Of a stretch of DNA of 7,054 bases, positions 1-4,901 are shown piece after piece. Location of the stretch: the NCBI GenBank assembly GCA_023136735.1, contig JAGLQQ010000220.1:1-7054 (forward strand). Direction: 5' to 3'. Under the pieces are notes generated by a model. It saw only the letters and a list, made by a program, of their open reading frames with translations, ran no database searches and had not been told where the DNA came from. The position numbers and the translations under genes were made by a program. This DNA comes from Candidatus Omnitrophota bacterium (lineage in GTDB: Bacteria > Omnitrophota > Gorgyraeia > B26-G9). Position 1 is the stretch's first letter. Every line of letters begins with the position of its first letter.

Positions 1-78
1 ACTCCTAGACAGAAAACACTTTTCCTTGGCACATTAAACAGATCGGGGGAATTGTATTTGCGAATTTTAAGCAGTTGA
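1..78 (+). CDS. Possible 3' end of a + strand gene, perhaps a transposase remnant
   Basis: Frame 1 is open from the window edge to a TGA at 76-78 and encodes 25 residues beginning TPRQKTLFLGTLNRSGEL. The PRQ(K/R)T-x-x-LG pattern resembles a stretch near the N-terminus of some IS1634/IS1380-like DDE transposases. If so, the early stop would make this a broken copy. It would converge with the minus-strand secreted-protein gene. A 6-bp inverted repeat (79-84 with 91-96, 6-nt loop) follows the stop but has no T-run. The fragment is too short to separate from a chance open frame, so the call is weak. The rest of 79-148 shows no gene. Confidence 0.2.
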   Translation, partial: TPRQKTLFLGTLNRSGELYLRILSS

Positions 79-148
79 TTTACAAGGATGTGTAAAATTT
101 AAGACAAAAAAACTAAATATAGTAAAAAAGGAAAGAACATCTCAGCTG

Positions 149-640
149 TTAATTTTTCTCTTCTTCAGAATCGCTATCAATTATCGTTACAACACCTACC
201 CTAATATTTTTTTGAACTAAGGCAACTGCTTCACTATCTGTACTAACCTCAATGAGACAATTATATACCTCTGAAGAAGACTTTGCAAAAGGAACATCCC
301 CGTCCCAAGTAGCGGAAAAAGACCATTCCTGCATCCGTTTTTGCGCCTCTTCGTCAATTATTTTCTCATCAACGATAGATACTTCTACCGGCAGATTTAT
401 TTCATCGGCTATTGTCATAGTAACAAATACAAGCTTTGGTTCCTCTAATGTGGTAAAATAAAAAATCGTTCCGCTTATCTTCATGCTCTGCCCCAACTGC
501 TTATTTACAGGATTATTTTCCAAATTTAACCCGCCTAGCTTCAACTTATCCGCAAATGAGCTATCTGCTATCAACATGAAAATCAACAATTCCAAAATTA
601 AAAGTATTACTAATTTATTATTTTTAAATATTTTTTTCAT
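149..640 (-). CDS. Secreted protein of unknown function, last gene of the pilin operon
   Basis: This 163-residue protein is not recognised as a member of a known family. It starts with a clear signal peptide: a basic MKKIFKNNK, a hydrophobic core at about residues 10-25, and a plausible signal peptidase I site after A30 (S28-F29-A30). The predicted mature part is about 133 residues, looks rich in beta-strand, has a single cysteine (C128) and ends in an acidic tail (DSDSEEEKN). The start ATG lies 1 nt after the PilX-like stop codon and has an AAGGG Shine-Dalgarno sequence 7 nt upstream, inside the end of the previous gene, so translational coupling is likely. Its position suggests a periplasmic or surface partner of the minor pilins, but that is inference. 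After the stop, the minus strand has only a 4-bp AT-rich stem followed by T7, so no firm terminator is called. Confidence 0.75.
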   Translation of the reverse strand: MKKIFKNNKLVILLILELLIFMLIADSSFADKLKLGGLNLENNPVNKQLGQSMKISGTIFYFTTLEEPKLVFVTMTIADEINLPVEVSIVDEKIIDEEAQKRMQEWSFSATWDGDVPFAKSSSEVYNCLIEVSTDSEAVALVQKNIRVGVVTIIDSDSEEEKN

Positions 641-641
641 T

Positions 642-1916
642 TTAATTCCCTTGCCATTTTCTTAAAACATATTTTTTGAATGTTGGAGCTGACGGATCGT
701 CAGCTAATGATTTATCAAAGTGGTAATTAACATTGCTGGCTAAAAAAATCGACTTGGCCACAATACTGCCGTAATAGTCAGTAAAAGGGCCCACCCCACA
801 ATCCGCATTAGGCATATAAACATTCCCGAAAAACTGACCCTGCGAACCCAGGTCAAAAGATGTTACGTTATTAGTACCGTAAATAGTAAACTGCTTCGGA
901 TCACAACTTAAATTCACAACTTGCGCAAACGAGCTAAAAGCCAGAGTATCATTGATAATTAATGAGATTGTTGCCGTGGGGGAAATGATCATTGTACTGT
1001 GAGTTTCAAAATTCATAGCTCCATCTAAATACAGGGTAACATCGGCATCGACTATTAAGGTCGAATGATTACCTAAAGTTATGGAATCATATTCTCCGCT
1101 TGAGCTGATTGTTACCGTACCATTCGCTGGAATATCAAGCGCACCTTGATAAGGCAGGAGCCCTGAAATATCCGATACTGCGTATGGTGAATTAGTCTTT
1201 GATAGTGTGCCTGTAGTACCCGTAATAGAACTCCCCGGGCTCATGTTTATAGCGGTCAATAGGTCACCGCCAACTCCTATAGTTACATCCCCATTAACGA
1301 CAGCGCTTGACCCTAAGCTGGCCGCATAAGGCGTAGAATTACTTATGGAGTTGGTAATCAAATCGCCGGCTGAGCTCACATTCGCGCCTCCATACACCCC
1401 AAGGCGCGTATCATAACTGTCGACATAGACCGAAGGAGCAAGATCAATACCTTCAATAGCAAACATAGCCTGCTTAAAAAGAGTCTCCTTTTCAATAAGC
1501 ACTTTAACGGTTCTATCTGAAATAGTGTTAGCCTGGTTAGGGAAAAAGCCTCTGGATAATATTTCATATTTATTGAACCCTACGTAAGTTACGCTTACTA
1601 TATATTCACCGATAACCGGGCCTGCGGGAATACTGATTGTATCAGTTTTAACCTTTGTGGTTATTCCTGTCCAGCCATCAGCAGCAAGAAAGTCTGTTCC
1701 CCCATGAGCAACTTCCCAAATCGCGAATTCAATTCCTGCCTCAGCAATATGCATGGCTTCCACATCAGCATAAGTTATCAATGATAGCTGCGAATTTGAG
1801 CGCACTACAGCAACGTATGCTGAACCCAACACTATCAGCCCTACAGTAACAATAAGCGCCAAAAGCAATGCAGCACCGCTTTCCCTATTCCTTGAAGTTT
1901 TAAGTTTTTTAAGCAT
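642..1916 (-). CDS. PilX-like minor type IV prepilin with a long C-terminal domain
   Basis: A 424-residue class III (prepilin peptidase) substrate. The basic leader ends at G14, followed by AALLLALIVTVGLIVLGSAY as the membrane helix (about 15-37). The AEAGIEFA motif at 58-65 is typical of PilX N-terminal proteins. Position +5 after cleavage is Leu rather than the usual Glu, as also seen in GspK and some PilX proteins. The remainder is a Ser/Thr/Gly-rich, probably beta-solenoid-like region. Its end (about 359-404) carries the pattern GQFFGNVYMPNAD, then YGSIVAKS, then NYHFD. This resembles the C-terminal domain often found on PilX-like proteins (DUF7305 in my recollection). Such proteins usually sit at or near the pilus tip and help assembly or adhesion. 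The start is 2 nt after the PilW-like stop, with a weak GGAA 9 nt upstream. The protein is much longer than classical PilX (under 200 residues), so an adhesin-like or surface-binding role is plausible. Confidence 0.85.
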   Translation of the reverse strand: MLKKLKTSRNRESGAALLLALIVTVGLIVLGSAYVAVVRSNSQLSLITYADVEAMHIAEAGIEFAIWEVAHGGTDFLAADGWTGITTKVKTDTISIPAGPVIGEYIVSVTYVGFNKYEILSRGFFPNQANTISDRTVKVLIEKETLFKQAMFAIEGIDLAPSVYVDSYDTRLGVYGGANVSSAGDLITNSISNSTPYAASLGSSAVVNGDVTIGVGGDLLTAINMSPGSSITGTTGTLSKTNSPYAVSDISGLLPYQGALDIPANGTVTISSSGEYDSITLGNHSTLIVDADVTLYLDGAMNFETHSTMIISPTATISLIINDTLAFSSFAQVVNLSCDPKQFTIYGTNNVTSFDLGSQGQFFGNVYMPNADCGVGPFTDYYGSIVAKSIFLASNVNYHFDKSLADDPSAPTFKKYVLRKWQGN

Positions 1917-1918
1917 AG

Positions 1919-2506
1919 CTAATATTCCAAATTACGCAATGTGATTCCTGTTGTTGCAACAAAAAGCAAATTTCTTCCACCTAAAACCTGACTACCTGCA
2001 CTTAAGCTAATACCTACATTAGCTACCGAAGAAAGCGTCCCAACAAAAGACAGCCCAGTTCCACCTGAACTAAACACCAAGAACATAATGTCCCTGGCAA
2101 CAATATAAATACCAGAGGTTCTCGCACTCGAAGAATCAGCTGCAACTACCCGCTCTAATATTGAATTATCACTGTCATTTAAATGGTATACAATATAGTC
2201 ATATCCAGTAATCATATCACCCGCAGCACTAATTGCGGGTAATCTCAAAACAACTTCACTATTTGATGTCGTGTAAGTCTTTGCACCTATTGTTCGTGAA
2301 TTTTCCAAAGATACTGCCCACTTAATGTCCCTTCTGAGCCATTGCATAGCCTGTCTGGACTGAGCCTGTAAATTTAATAATTCAACTCCTGTAATAAAAC
2401 TTCTCTGGCAGCCTATAGACACACTAATGATAACAGTAGTTATCCCCATTAATAGTGCCGTTGAAACAAGAACCTCAACTAAAGTAAACCCTCTTTTCCC
2501 TTTCAT
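1919..2506 (-). CDS. PilW/GspJ-like minor type IV prepilin
   Basis: A 195-residue prepilin with the short leader MKGKRG cleaved before F7. The N-terminus FTLVEVLVSTALLMGITTVI has Glu at +5 (E11) and forms the pilin helix. The segment around residues 47-64 (QAQSRQAMQWLRRDIKWA) is typical of PilW and GspJ proteins. The C-terminal part (GTLSS, then VGISLSA, then TGITLRN) also fits PilW-like minor pilins, whose last strand commonly ends in LRN. These proteins form the tip complex that primes pilus or pseudopilus assembly at the inner membrane. The gene starts 4 nt after the upstream prepilin stop. The Shine-Dalgarno is poor: GAG lies 11 nt upstream and GGAGG 17 nt upstream, so expression may rely on coupling. 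PilW versus GspJ cannot be decided without the rest of the system. Confidence 0.83.
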   Translation of the reverse strand: MKGKRGFTLVEVLVSTALLMGITTVIISVSIGCQRSFITGVELLNLQAQSRQAMQWLRRDIKWAVSLENSRTIGAKTYTTSNSEVVLRLPAISAAGDMITGYDYIVYHLNDSDNSILERVVAADSSSARTSGIYIVARDIMFLVFSSGGTGLSFVGTLSSVANVGISLSAGSQVLGGRNLLFVATTGITLRNLEY

Positions 2507-2510
2507 TAGA

Positions 2511-2930
2511 TTAAGAACTCATCCCTCCACTAGTTACGTAGGTCACTAAACTTTTACTTAAGGTACGGCCTGAATCGGAATCCCAGCTAAGCGTAACCGT
2601 CACCCTGATAATCAGATCATTAGGGGCAGTACTGCCAAAAGGATAATCAACCGTTATCTGCCCAACAGGATTATCCAGCTGAATAAAGCCTGTCGAGTTA
2701 AAGGTACTTGTAGGGAAGAAATTAGTAATAATATCATCAAAGTGTGTCTGGCGGATCAGCTCAACCTGCTCTTCAAGCATACCAATAACCATATCATTGG
2801 ATTCAATTTGTACGATAAACACCGACCCTTTTGAAAACAGCATCAGCACGCCGGCTAAAGATGCCCCCATAACCATCATAGCAACCATAAGCTCAATCAA
2901 TGAAAATGCCTTGCTTTTTTTACTCTTCAT
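2511..2930 (-). CDS. PilV-like minor type IV prepilin
   Basis: From the chosen ATG the protein has 139 residues and begins MKSKKSKA, followed by FSLIELMVAMMVMGASLAGV. This is a standard class III leader with cleavage before Phe, Ala instead of Gly at -1 (tolerated in some prepilins), and Glu at +5. An in-frame ATG 18 nt upstream (2948-2946) would add MIGSII and make an atypically long leader with hydrophobic residues, so the inner start is preferred. Neither start has a recognisable Shine-Dalgarno. The segment LEEQVELIRQTHFDDI matches the helix end seen in PilV/type IV pilus modification proteins (usually EQ-x-x-E-x-[IL]-[RK]). It is the first gene of a four-gene unit with the PilW-like, PilX-like and secreted proteins, with gaps of 4, 2 and 1 nt. 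It is likely an inner-membrane minor pilin that helps build the pilus tip. Confidence 0.83.
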   Translation of the reverse strand: MKSKKSKAFSLIELMVAMMVMGASLAGVLMLFSKGSVFIVQIESNDMVIGMLEEQVELIRQTHFDDIITNFFPTSTFNSTGFIQLDNPVGQITVDYPFGSTAPNDLIIRVTVTLSWDSDSGRTLSKSLVTYVTSGGMSS

Positions 2931-2983
2931 AATAATAGAACCAATCATTTAATGTTGTTGCTAGTTTAAAAGTAATAGGTAGT

Positions 2984-3019
2984 AGTATAAAGTATACCAC
3001 ACTCAAGCGAATTTTTAAA
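2984..3019 (-). promoter_or_regulatory. Candidate extended -10 promoter for the pilin operon
   Basis: On the minus strand TGG-TATACT at 2999-2991 is an extended -10 box. TTTAAA at 3019-3014 could be a weak -35 with a 17-bp spacer. A second TATACT lies directly after it at 2989-2984 (a 7-bp-offset repeat). The transcript would start some 30-40 nt before the first prepilin ATG. The sequence is AT-rich, so chance matches are a concern. Confidence 0.4.
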
Positions 3020-3020
3020 T

Positions 3021-3051
3021 AAAAAAAAAGAATAACAGTCAGAGGGTGACT
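3021..3051 (-). terminator. Weak terminator-like hairpin after the small orphan gene
   Basis: On the minus strand AGTCA-CCCTC-TGACT (3051-3037) forms a 5-bp stem, followed after 7 nt by a run of nine T (3029-3021). The stem is short and the T-run is separated from it, so termination would be inefficient. It lies between the small gene and the pilin promoter. Confidence 0.3.
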
Positions 3052-3066
3052 TTGGCTATCCCTTAA

Positions 3067-3083
3067 CACACCAAAAAGGTGTG
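3067..3083 (-). repeat. 6-bp perfect hairpin with a five-base loop
   Basis: CACACC-TTTTT-GGTGTG on the minus strand is a perfect 6-bp stem with a 5-nt loop, 11 nt after the stop of the 71-codon gene. No T-run follows directly, so it may act with the weaker hairpin at 3037-3051 as a 3' end structure. Its role is unknown. Confidence 0.4.
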
Positions 3084-3094
3084 GTAAAAACTAT

Positions 3095-3310
3095 TTATAA
3101 GATTCTTCTAGTTTGCTGATTGACTCTTTCTTCCCGCATGATTTTCTGCGCATCATAGTACTCTTGCCAGATAGTATAATATTTAGTACTTATCCACTTT
3201 CCGCGAACAAATGCCTTTACAACCCTATCTGTTTGTATTTCAACCAGTATTGGGCATTCTTCCATTCCGGCAAATATTAAAACTTCCTTAAAGCGATTAT
3301 AGTCAATCAT
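3095..3310 (-). CDS. Small protein of unknown function, 71 residues
   Basis: No family is recognised. The protein begins MIDYNRFKEVLIFAGMEE and has no signal peptide or membrane segment. The middle (ILVEIQTDRVVKAFVRGKW, about residues 21-39) looks like two or three beta strands. The C-terminal 30 residues are charged, with a probable helix (YYDAQKIMREERVNQQTRR). It has two tryptophans (W39, W48). The ATG at 3310 has a purine-rich AGGGGGG 11 nt upstream. The gene stands alone, with 243 bp of non-coding DNA upstream including a near-palindrome, and small hairpins after its stop. It is the only long minus-strand frame in this gap. A real small gene is likely but not certain. Confidence 0.5.
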   Translation of the reverse strand: MIDYNRFKEVLIFAGMEECPILVEIQTDRVVKAFVRGKWISTKYYTIWQEYYDAQKIMREERVNQQTRRIL

Positions 3311-3340
3311 TACTCTAAATACCCCCCTGCTTCAGATAAA

Positions 3341-3373
3341 AATAGCACTAATTATGCCAAAATTAGTACTATT
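3341..3373. promoter_or_regulatory. 13-bp near-perfect palindrome upstream of the small gene, candidate operator
   Basis: Positions 3341-3353 (AATAGCACTAATT) and 3361-3373 (AATTAGTACTATT) are inverted copies with 12 of 13 pairs matching and a 7-nt centre. On the minus strand the centre includes GGCATAAT (3358-3351), a possible -10 box with no good -35. The palindrome ends 31 bp before the ATG of the 71-codon gene. It could be a dimeric repressor site or an RNA hairpin, with no T-run to suggest a terminator. Beyond it, 3374-3553 shows no gene. That stretch holds a perfect 10-bp inverted repeat with a 64-nt gap (3410-3419 with 3484-3493) and a 7-bp TTTAAAG/CTTTAAA hairpin (3516-3533) after the PilZ stop. 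Confidence 0.4.
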
Positions 3374-3553
3374 TAACGCAAAACTTATAACTGGCTTATT
3401 AGTAGAATATTAAGTTGATTTTAAAAGGAAATATAGCAGATTTATTACATTGAAGATGTCTAGTAATTTAAACATATTACAATATCAACTTAAAAATATC
3501 TACTTTTTGAGACGGTTTAAAGAAAGCTTTAAAGAATTATATGATTTGTAGTA

Positions 3554-4243
3554 TTATAGTCTTTGCTTAAATATACCAAATACAAAAAAAAGCCCATAAG
3601 CAATATGGCTGGATATTCTTGCCACACTCACAGGAAGCACAAGCTTTAAAATCTCAGCAAAACTTTTCCGGCTTCTTTGCCAAAATAGAGTTATTAAAGT
3701 AAATAAAGCTATCAAAGCCATATAAAGCAACAATGCGGCAAAGTAAAAAAGAGCAAGCCCATGAAAGACAACTGAAGCGATTGCTCCTAGAACAATAACT
3801 GCTAAAATCTGAATCGGTAAATAAGTGAGCATTTCAAAGGGTTTATGAGAAAGTCTTCTAGCAAAATATCCTTTATGCAGGGCATAATCTGCAATCTGCC
3901 TTATATGCCAGTGACCTAGATCATATTCGCTTATTTTCTGCTCATGAATAGAATCTATTTCCAGCAGCTCAATTCCTGCATTAAAATTATAAATCCTATT
4001 TTGACCTCTTTCTTGTAGCCAAGTAACCACACCGGTAGTAAATATCGGCATTTTCTTCCCAGGCAATTGTATTTGAAAACGCAATAAGCCTCCAGGAAAA
4101 ATCGCTTTATCAAAAGCAGCTTTAAATCCTCCCCGGCTTGAATCAAGCACCATTAAGCCTCCACTCTTATTATCAGCCTGAGAATAAAATTCTCCGCTGA
4201 TTATAGAATTTGCCCTTTTATATTTTCTTTTTTCAATGCTCAT
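3554..4243 (-). CDS. PilZ-domain protein with a C-terminal membrane hairpin
   Basis: The N-terminal part (about residues 4-105) is a PilZ domain, the classic c-di-GMP receptor fold. It has RxxxR at R6-R10 (RKYKR) and DSSRGG at 34-39, matching the (D/N)xSxxG motif, so both ligand-binding signatures are present. Typical late PilZ strands follow (TGVVTWLQE, AGIELLEI). After a linker of about 35 residues come two hydrophobic segments (about 143-163 and 165-187) forming a membrane hairpin, then a basic/amphipathic tail (about 188-229) that may lie on the membrane. The tail resembles the membrane end of some family 2 glycosyltransferases, but no catalytic domain is present. The start has GGGG 7 nt upstream. 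The gene is monocistronic with its own strong promoter and a leader hairpin. It probably senses c-di-GMP at the inner membrane; its partner is unknown. Proximity to pilin genes suggests, but does not prove, a role in pilus or exopolymer control. Confidence 0.85.
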   Translation of the reverse strand: MSIEKRKYKRANSIISGEFYSQADNKSGGLMVLDSSRGGFKAAFDKAIFPGGLLRFQIQLPGKKMPIFTTGVVTWLQERGQNRIYNFNAGIELLEIDSIHEQKISEYDLGHWHIRQIADYALHKGYFARRLSHKPFEMLTYLPIQILAVIVLGAIASVVFHGLALFYFAALLLYMALIALFTLITLFWQRSRKSFAEILKLVLPVSVARISSHIAYGLFFVFGIFKQRL

Positions 4244-4260
4244 CCTGGTTCCCCAAAAAC

Positions 4261-4291
4261 AAAAAAAGCAACCTCACCACTCCTTGGTTGC
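4261..4291 (-). terminator. Terminator-like hairpin inside the PilZ gene leader
   Basis: On the minus strand GCAACC (4291-4286) pairs perfectly with GGTTGC (4273-4268) across a 12-nt loop, and seven T follow immediately (4267-4261). This is an intrinsic-terminator shape located between the strong promoter at 4315-4342 and the PilZ ATG at 4243. Transcripts starting near 4308 would meet it after about 40-45 nt. It may be an attenuator, or the terminator of the upstream transcript overlapping the new leader. The stem is only 6 bp, so readthrough is expected. Confidence 0.5.
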
Positions 4292-4314
4292 ATTTAGAAA
4301 CTATCCTTAAAAAC

Positions 4315-4342
4315 ATTATATTTGTTTTCTATCCTTTGTCAA
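4315..4342 (-). promoter_or_regulatory. Near-perfect sigma-70 promoter for the PilZ gene
   Basis: The minus strand has TTGACA at 4342-4337 and TATAAT at 4320-4315 with a 16-bp spacer. Both boxes match consensus exactly. Transcription would start near 4308, leaving a leader of about 65 nt before the PilZ ATG. The 8-mer AAGGATAG occurs both in the spacer (4336-4329) and just at the start site (4308-4301), 28 bp apart, and could be a regulator site. Confidence 0.75.
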
Positions 4343-4357
4343 CACATCTCATTTTTT

Positions 4358-4390
4358 GGTTCTTTTTTGTTTAGAGGATAAAAAAGAACC
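4358..4390. repeat. 11-bp perfect inverted repeat
   Basis: GGTTCTTTTTT at 4358-4368 is the exact reverse complement of 4380-4390, with an 11-nt loop. Neither strand has a T-run after the stem, so it is not a normal terminator. It forms one end of a larger set of interlocking inverted repeats and lies just upstream of the PilZ promoter -35. Confidence 0.7.
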
Positions 4391-4483
4391 TGATTTCACA
4401 GATTAAAACAAGATTAAAAAGATTCGCATTCCATAAAAACAGGCAATCACTGTAATCTATTTTTATCATTGTAATCATGGGTT
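4387..4483. repeat. Imperfect 38-nt inverted repeat built of GATTA-type units
   Basis: The arms are 4387-4424 and 4445-4483, with a 20-nt centre. When one arm is reverse-complemented both read AACC, then TGATT, then three spaced GATT/GATTA units, with several mismatches and short gaps. The motif CACAGATTA and its complement TGTAATCT are characteristic of degenerate palindromic repeats that occur between genes in many bacterial genomes. Copy number in this genome cannot be judged from one window. No reading frame here looks coding. Confidence 0.5.
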
Positions 4484-4548
4484 GTTCTTATTTATATCTT
4501 ATGCTCATTTTATTACAAAAGCTCTTCCACTCTAAATAAGAACAGCCC
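4479..4548. repeat. 16-bp inverted repeat directly after the cupin gene
   Basis: Positions 4479-4494 (GGGTTGTTCTTATTTA) and 4533-4548 (TAAATAAGAACAGCCC) are inverted copies with 15 of 16 pairs matching and a 38-nt loop. The outer arm begins on the first base of the cupin stop codon. It could fold in the 3' end of the signalling operon transcript, but no T-run follows on the minus strand, so termination would need Rho or another mechanism. It shares bases 4479-4483 with the neighbouring inverted repeat. Confidence 0.6.
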
Positions 4549-4874
4549 TATTTTTTCACTAATACAAGAAGCATTTTAAAGCGCTCCACTGCCTTAAGAG
4601 AATGAGGCTTATCAGCAGGCATAATAATCATTTCCCCTTTATTTAGCTCATTTAACTTCTTATCGATAAAAATATGAGCCTTACCATCCAGCACATATAC
4701 AAAAGCATCAAAAGGAGCTGTATGCTCACTTAATTCTTCATCTTTTTCAAATGCAAATAATGTAACAGTGCCTGCCTCTTTTTTAATTAATGTCCTGCTG
4801 ACTACTGTCCCTTGCTGATACTCAACTAAACTCTCCATATTTTTAACACCAACAATAGAGTTACTATCAGTCAT
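4548..4874 (-). CDS. Small single-domain cupin protein
   Basis: A 108-residue protein of the cupin_2 type, a small beta-barrel. The first cupin motif is represented by LSEHTAPFDAFVYVLDG (48-64), with H51 and G64 but without the full HxH...E metal set. The second motif is G80, P86 and H91 (KGEMIIMPADKPHSL). With two histidines left, metal binding is possible but doubtful, and a sensing or ligand-binding role is as likely as catalysis. The start has GAGGGG 9 nt upstream and lies 27 nt after the cheR stop, which places it last in the signalling operon. Cupins of this length are common stand-alone proteins with unassigned roles, so co-transcription with chemotaxis genes is the only clue to function. 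A later in-frame Met (M13) is a less likely start because it has no comparable ribosome site. Confidence 0.75.
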   Translation of the reverse strand: MTDSNSIVGVKNMESLVEYQQGTVVSRTLIKKEAGTVTLFAFEKDEELSEHTAPFDAFVYVLDGKAHIFIDKKLNELNKGEMIIMPADKPHSLKAVERFKMLLVLVKK

Positions 4875-4901
4875 CTTTACTAGCCCCTCATTTAAGTTAC
4901 T

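Noticed and set aside
104..121. ACTA/TAGT stem with T7 as the terminator of the pilin operon
   Set aside because: A 4-bp A/T-rich stem is too weak to support a terminator call, although the T-run is on the right strand.
252..461. Open + strand frame of 69 codons
   Set aside because: It lies antisense within the signal-peptide protein gene, has low-complexity Ser-rich sequence and no ribosome site; it is a shadow frame.
3516..3533. TTTAAAG/CTTTAAA hairpin as the PilZ gene terminator
   Set aside because: The stem is all A/T except one pair and no T-run follows on the minus strand; likely a chance AT-rich inversion.
3955..4146. Second minus-strand frame inside the PilZ gene
   Set aside because: The overlapping frame carries both PilZ motifs and has its own promoter and ribosome site; this one has no support.
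4244..4314. c-di-GMP-I (GEMM) riboswitch in the PilZ leader
   Set aside because: The GGTGAGGTTGC stretch is only superficially similar. The leader is too short and lacks the two-helix GEMM core.
4358..4548. CRISPR array
   Set aside because: The repeats are inverted and imperfect, with no regular spacer length or identical direct repeats.
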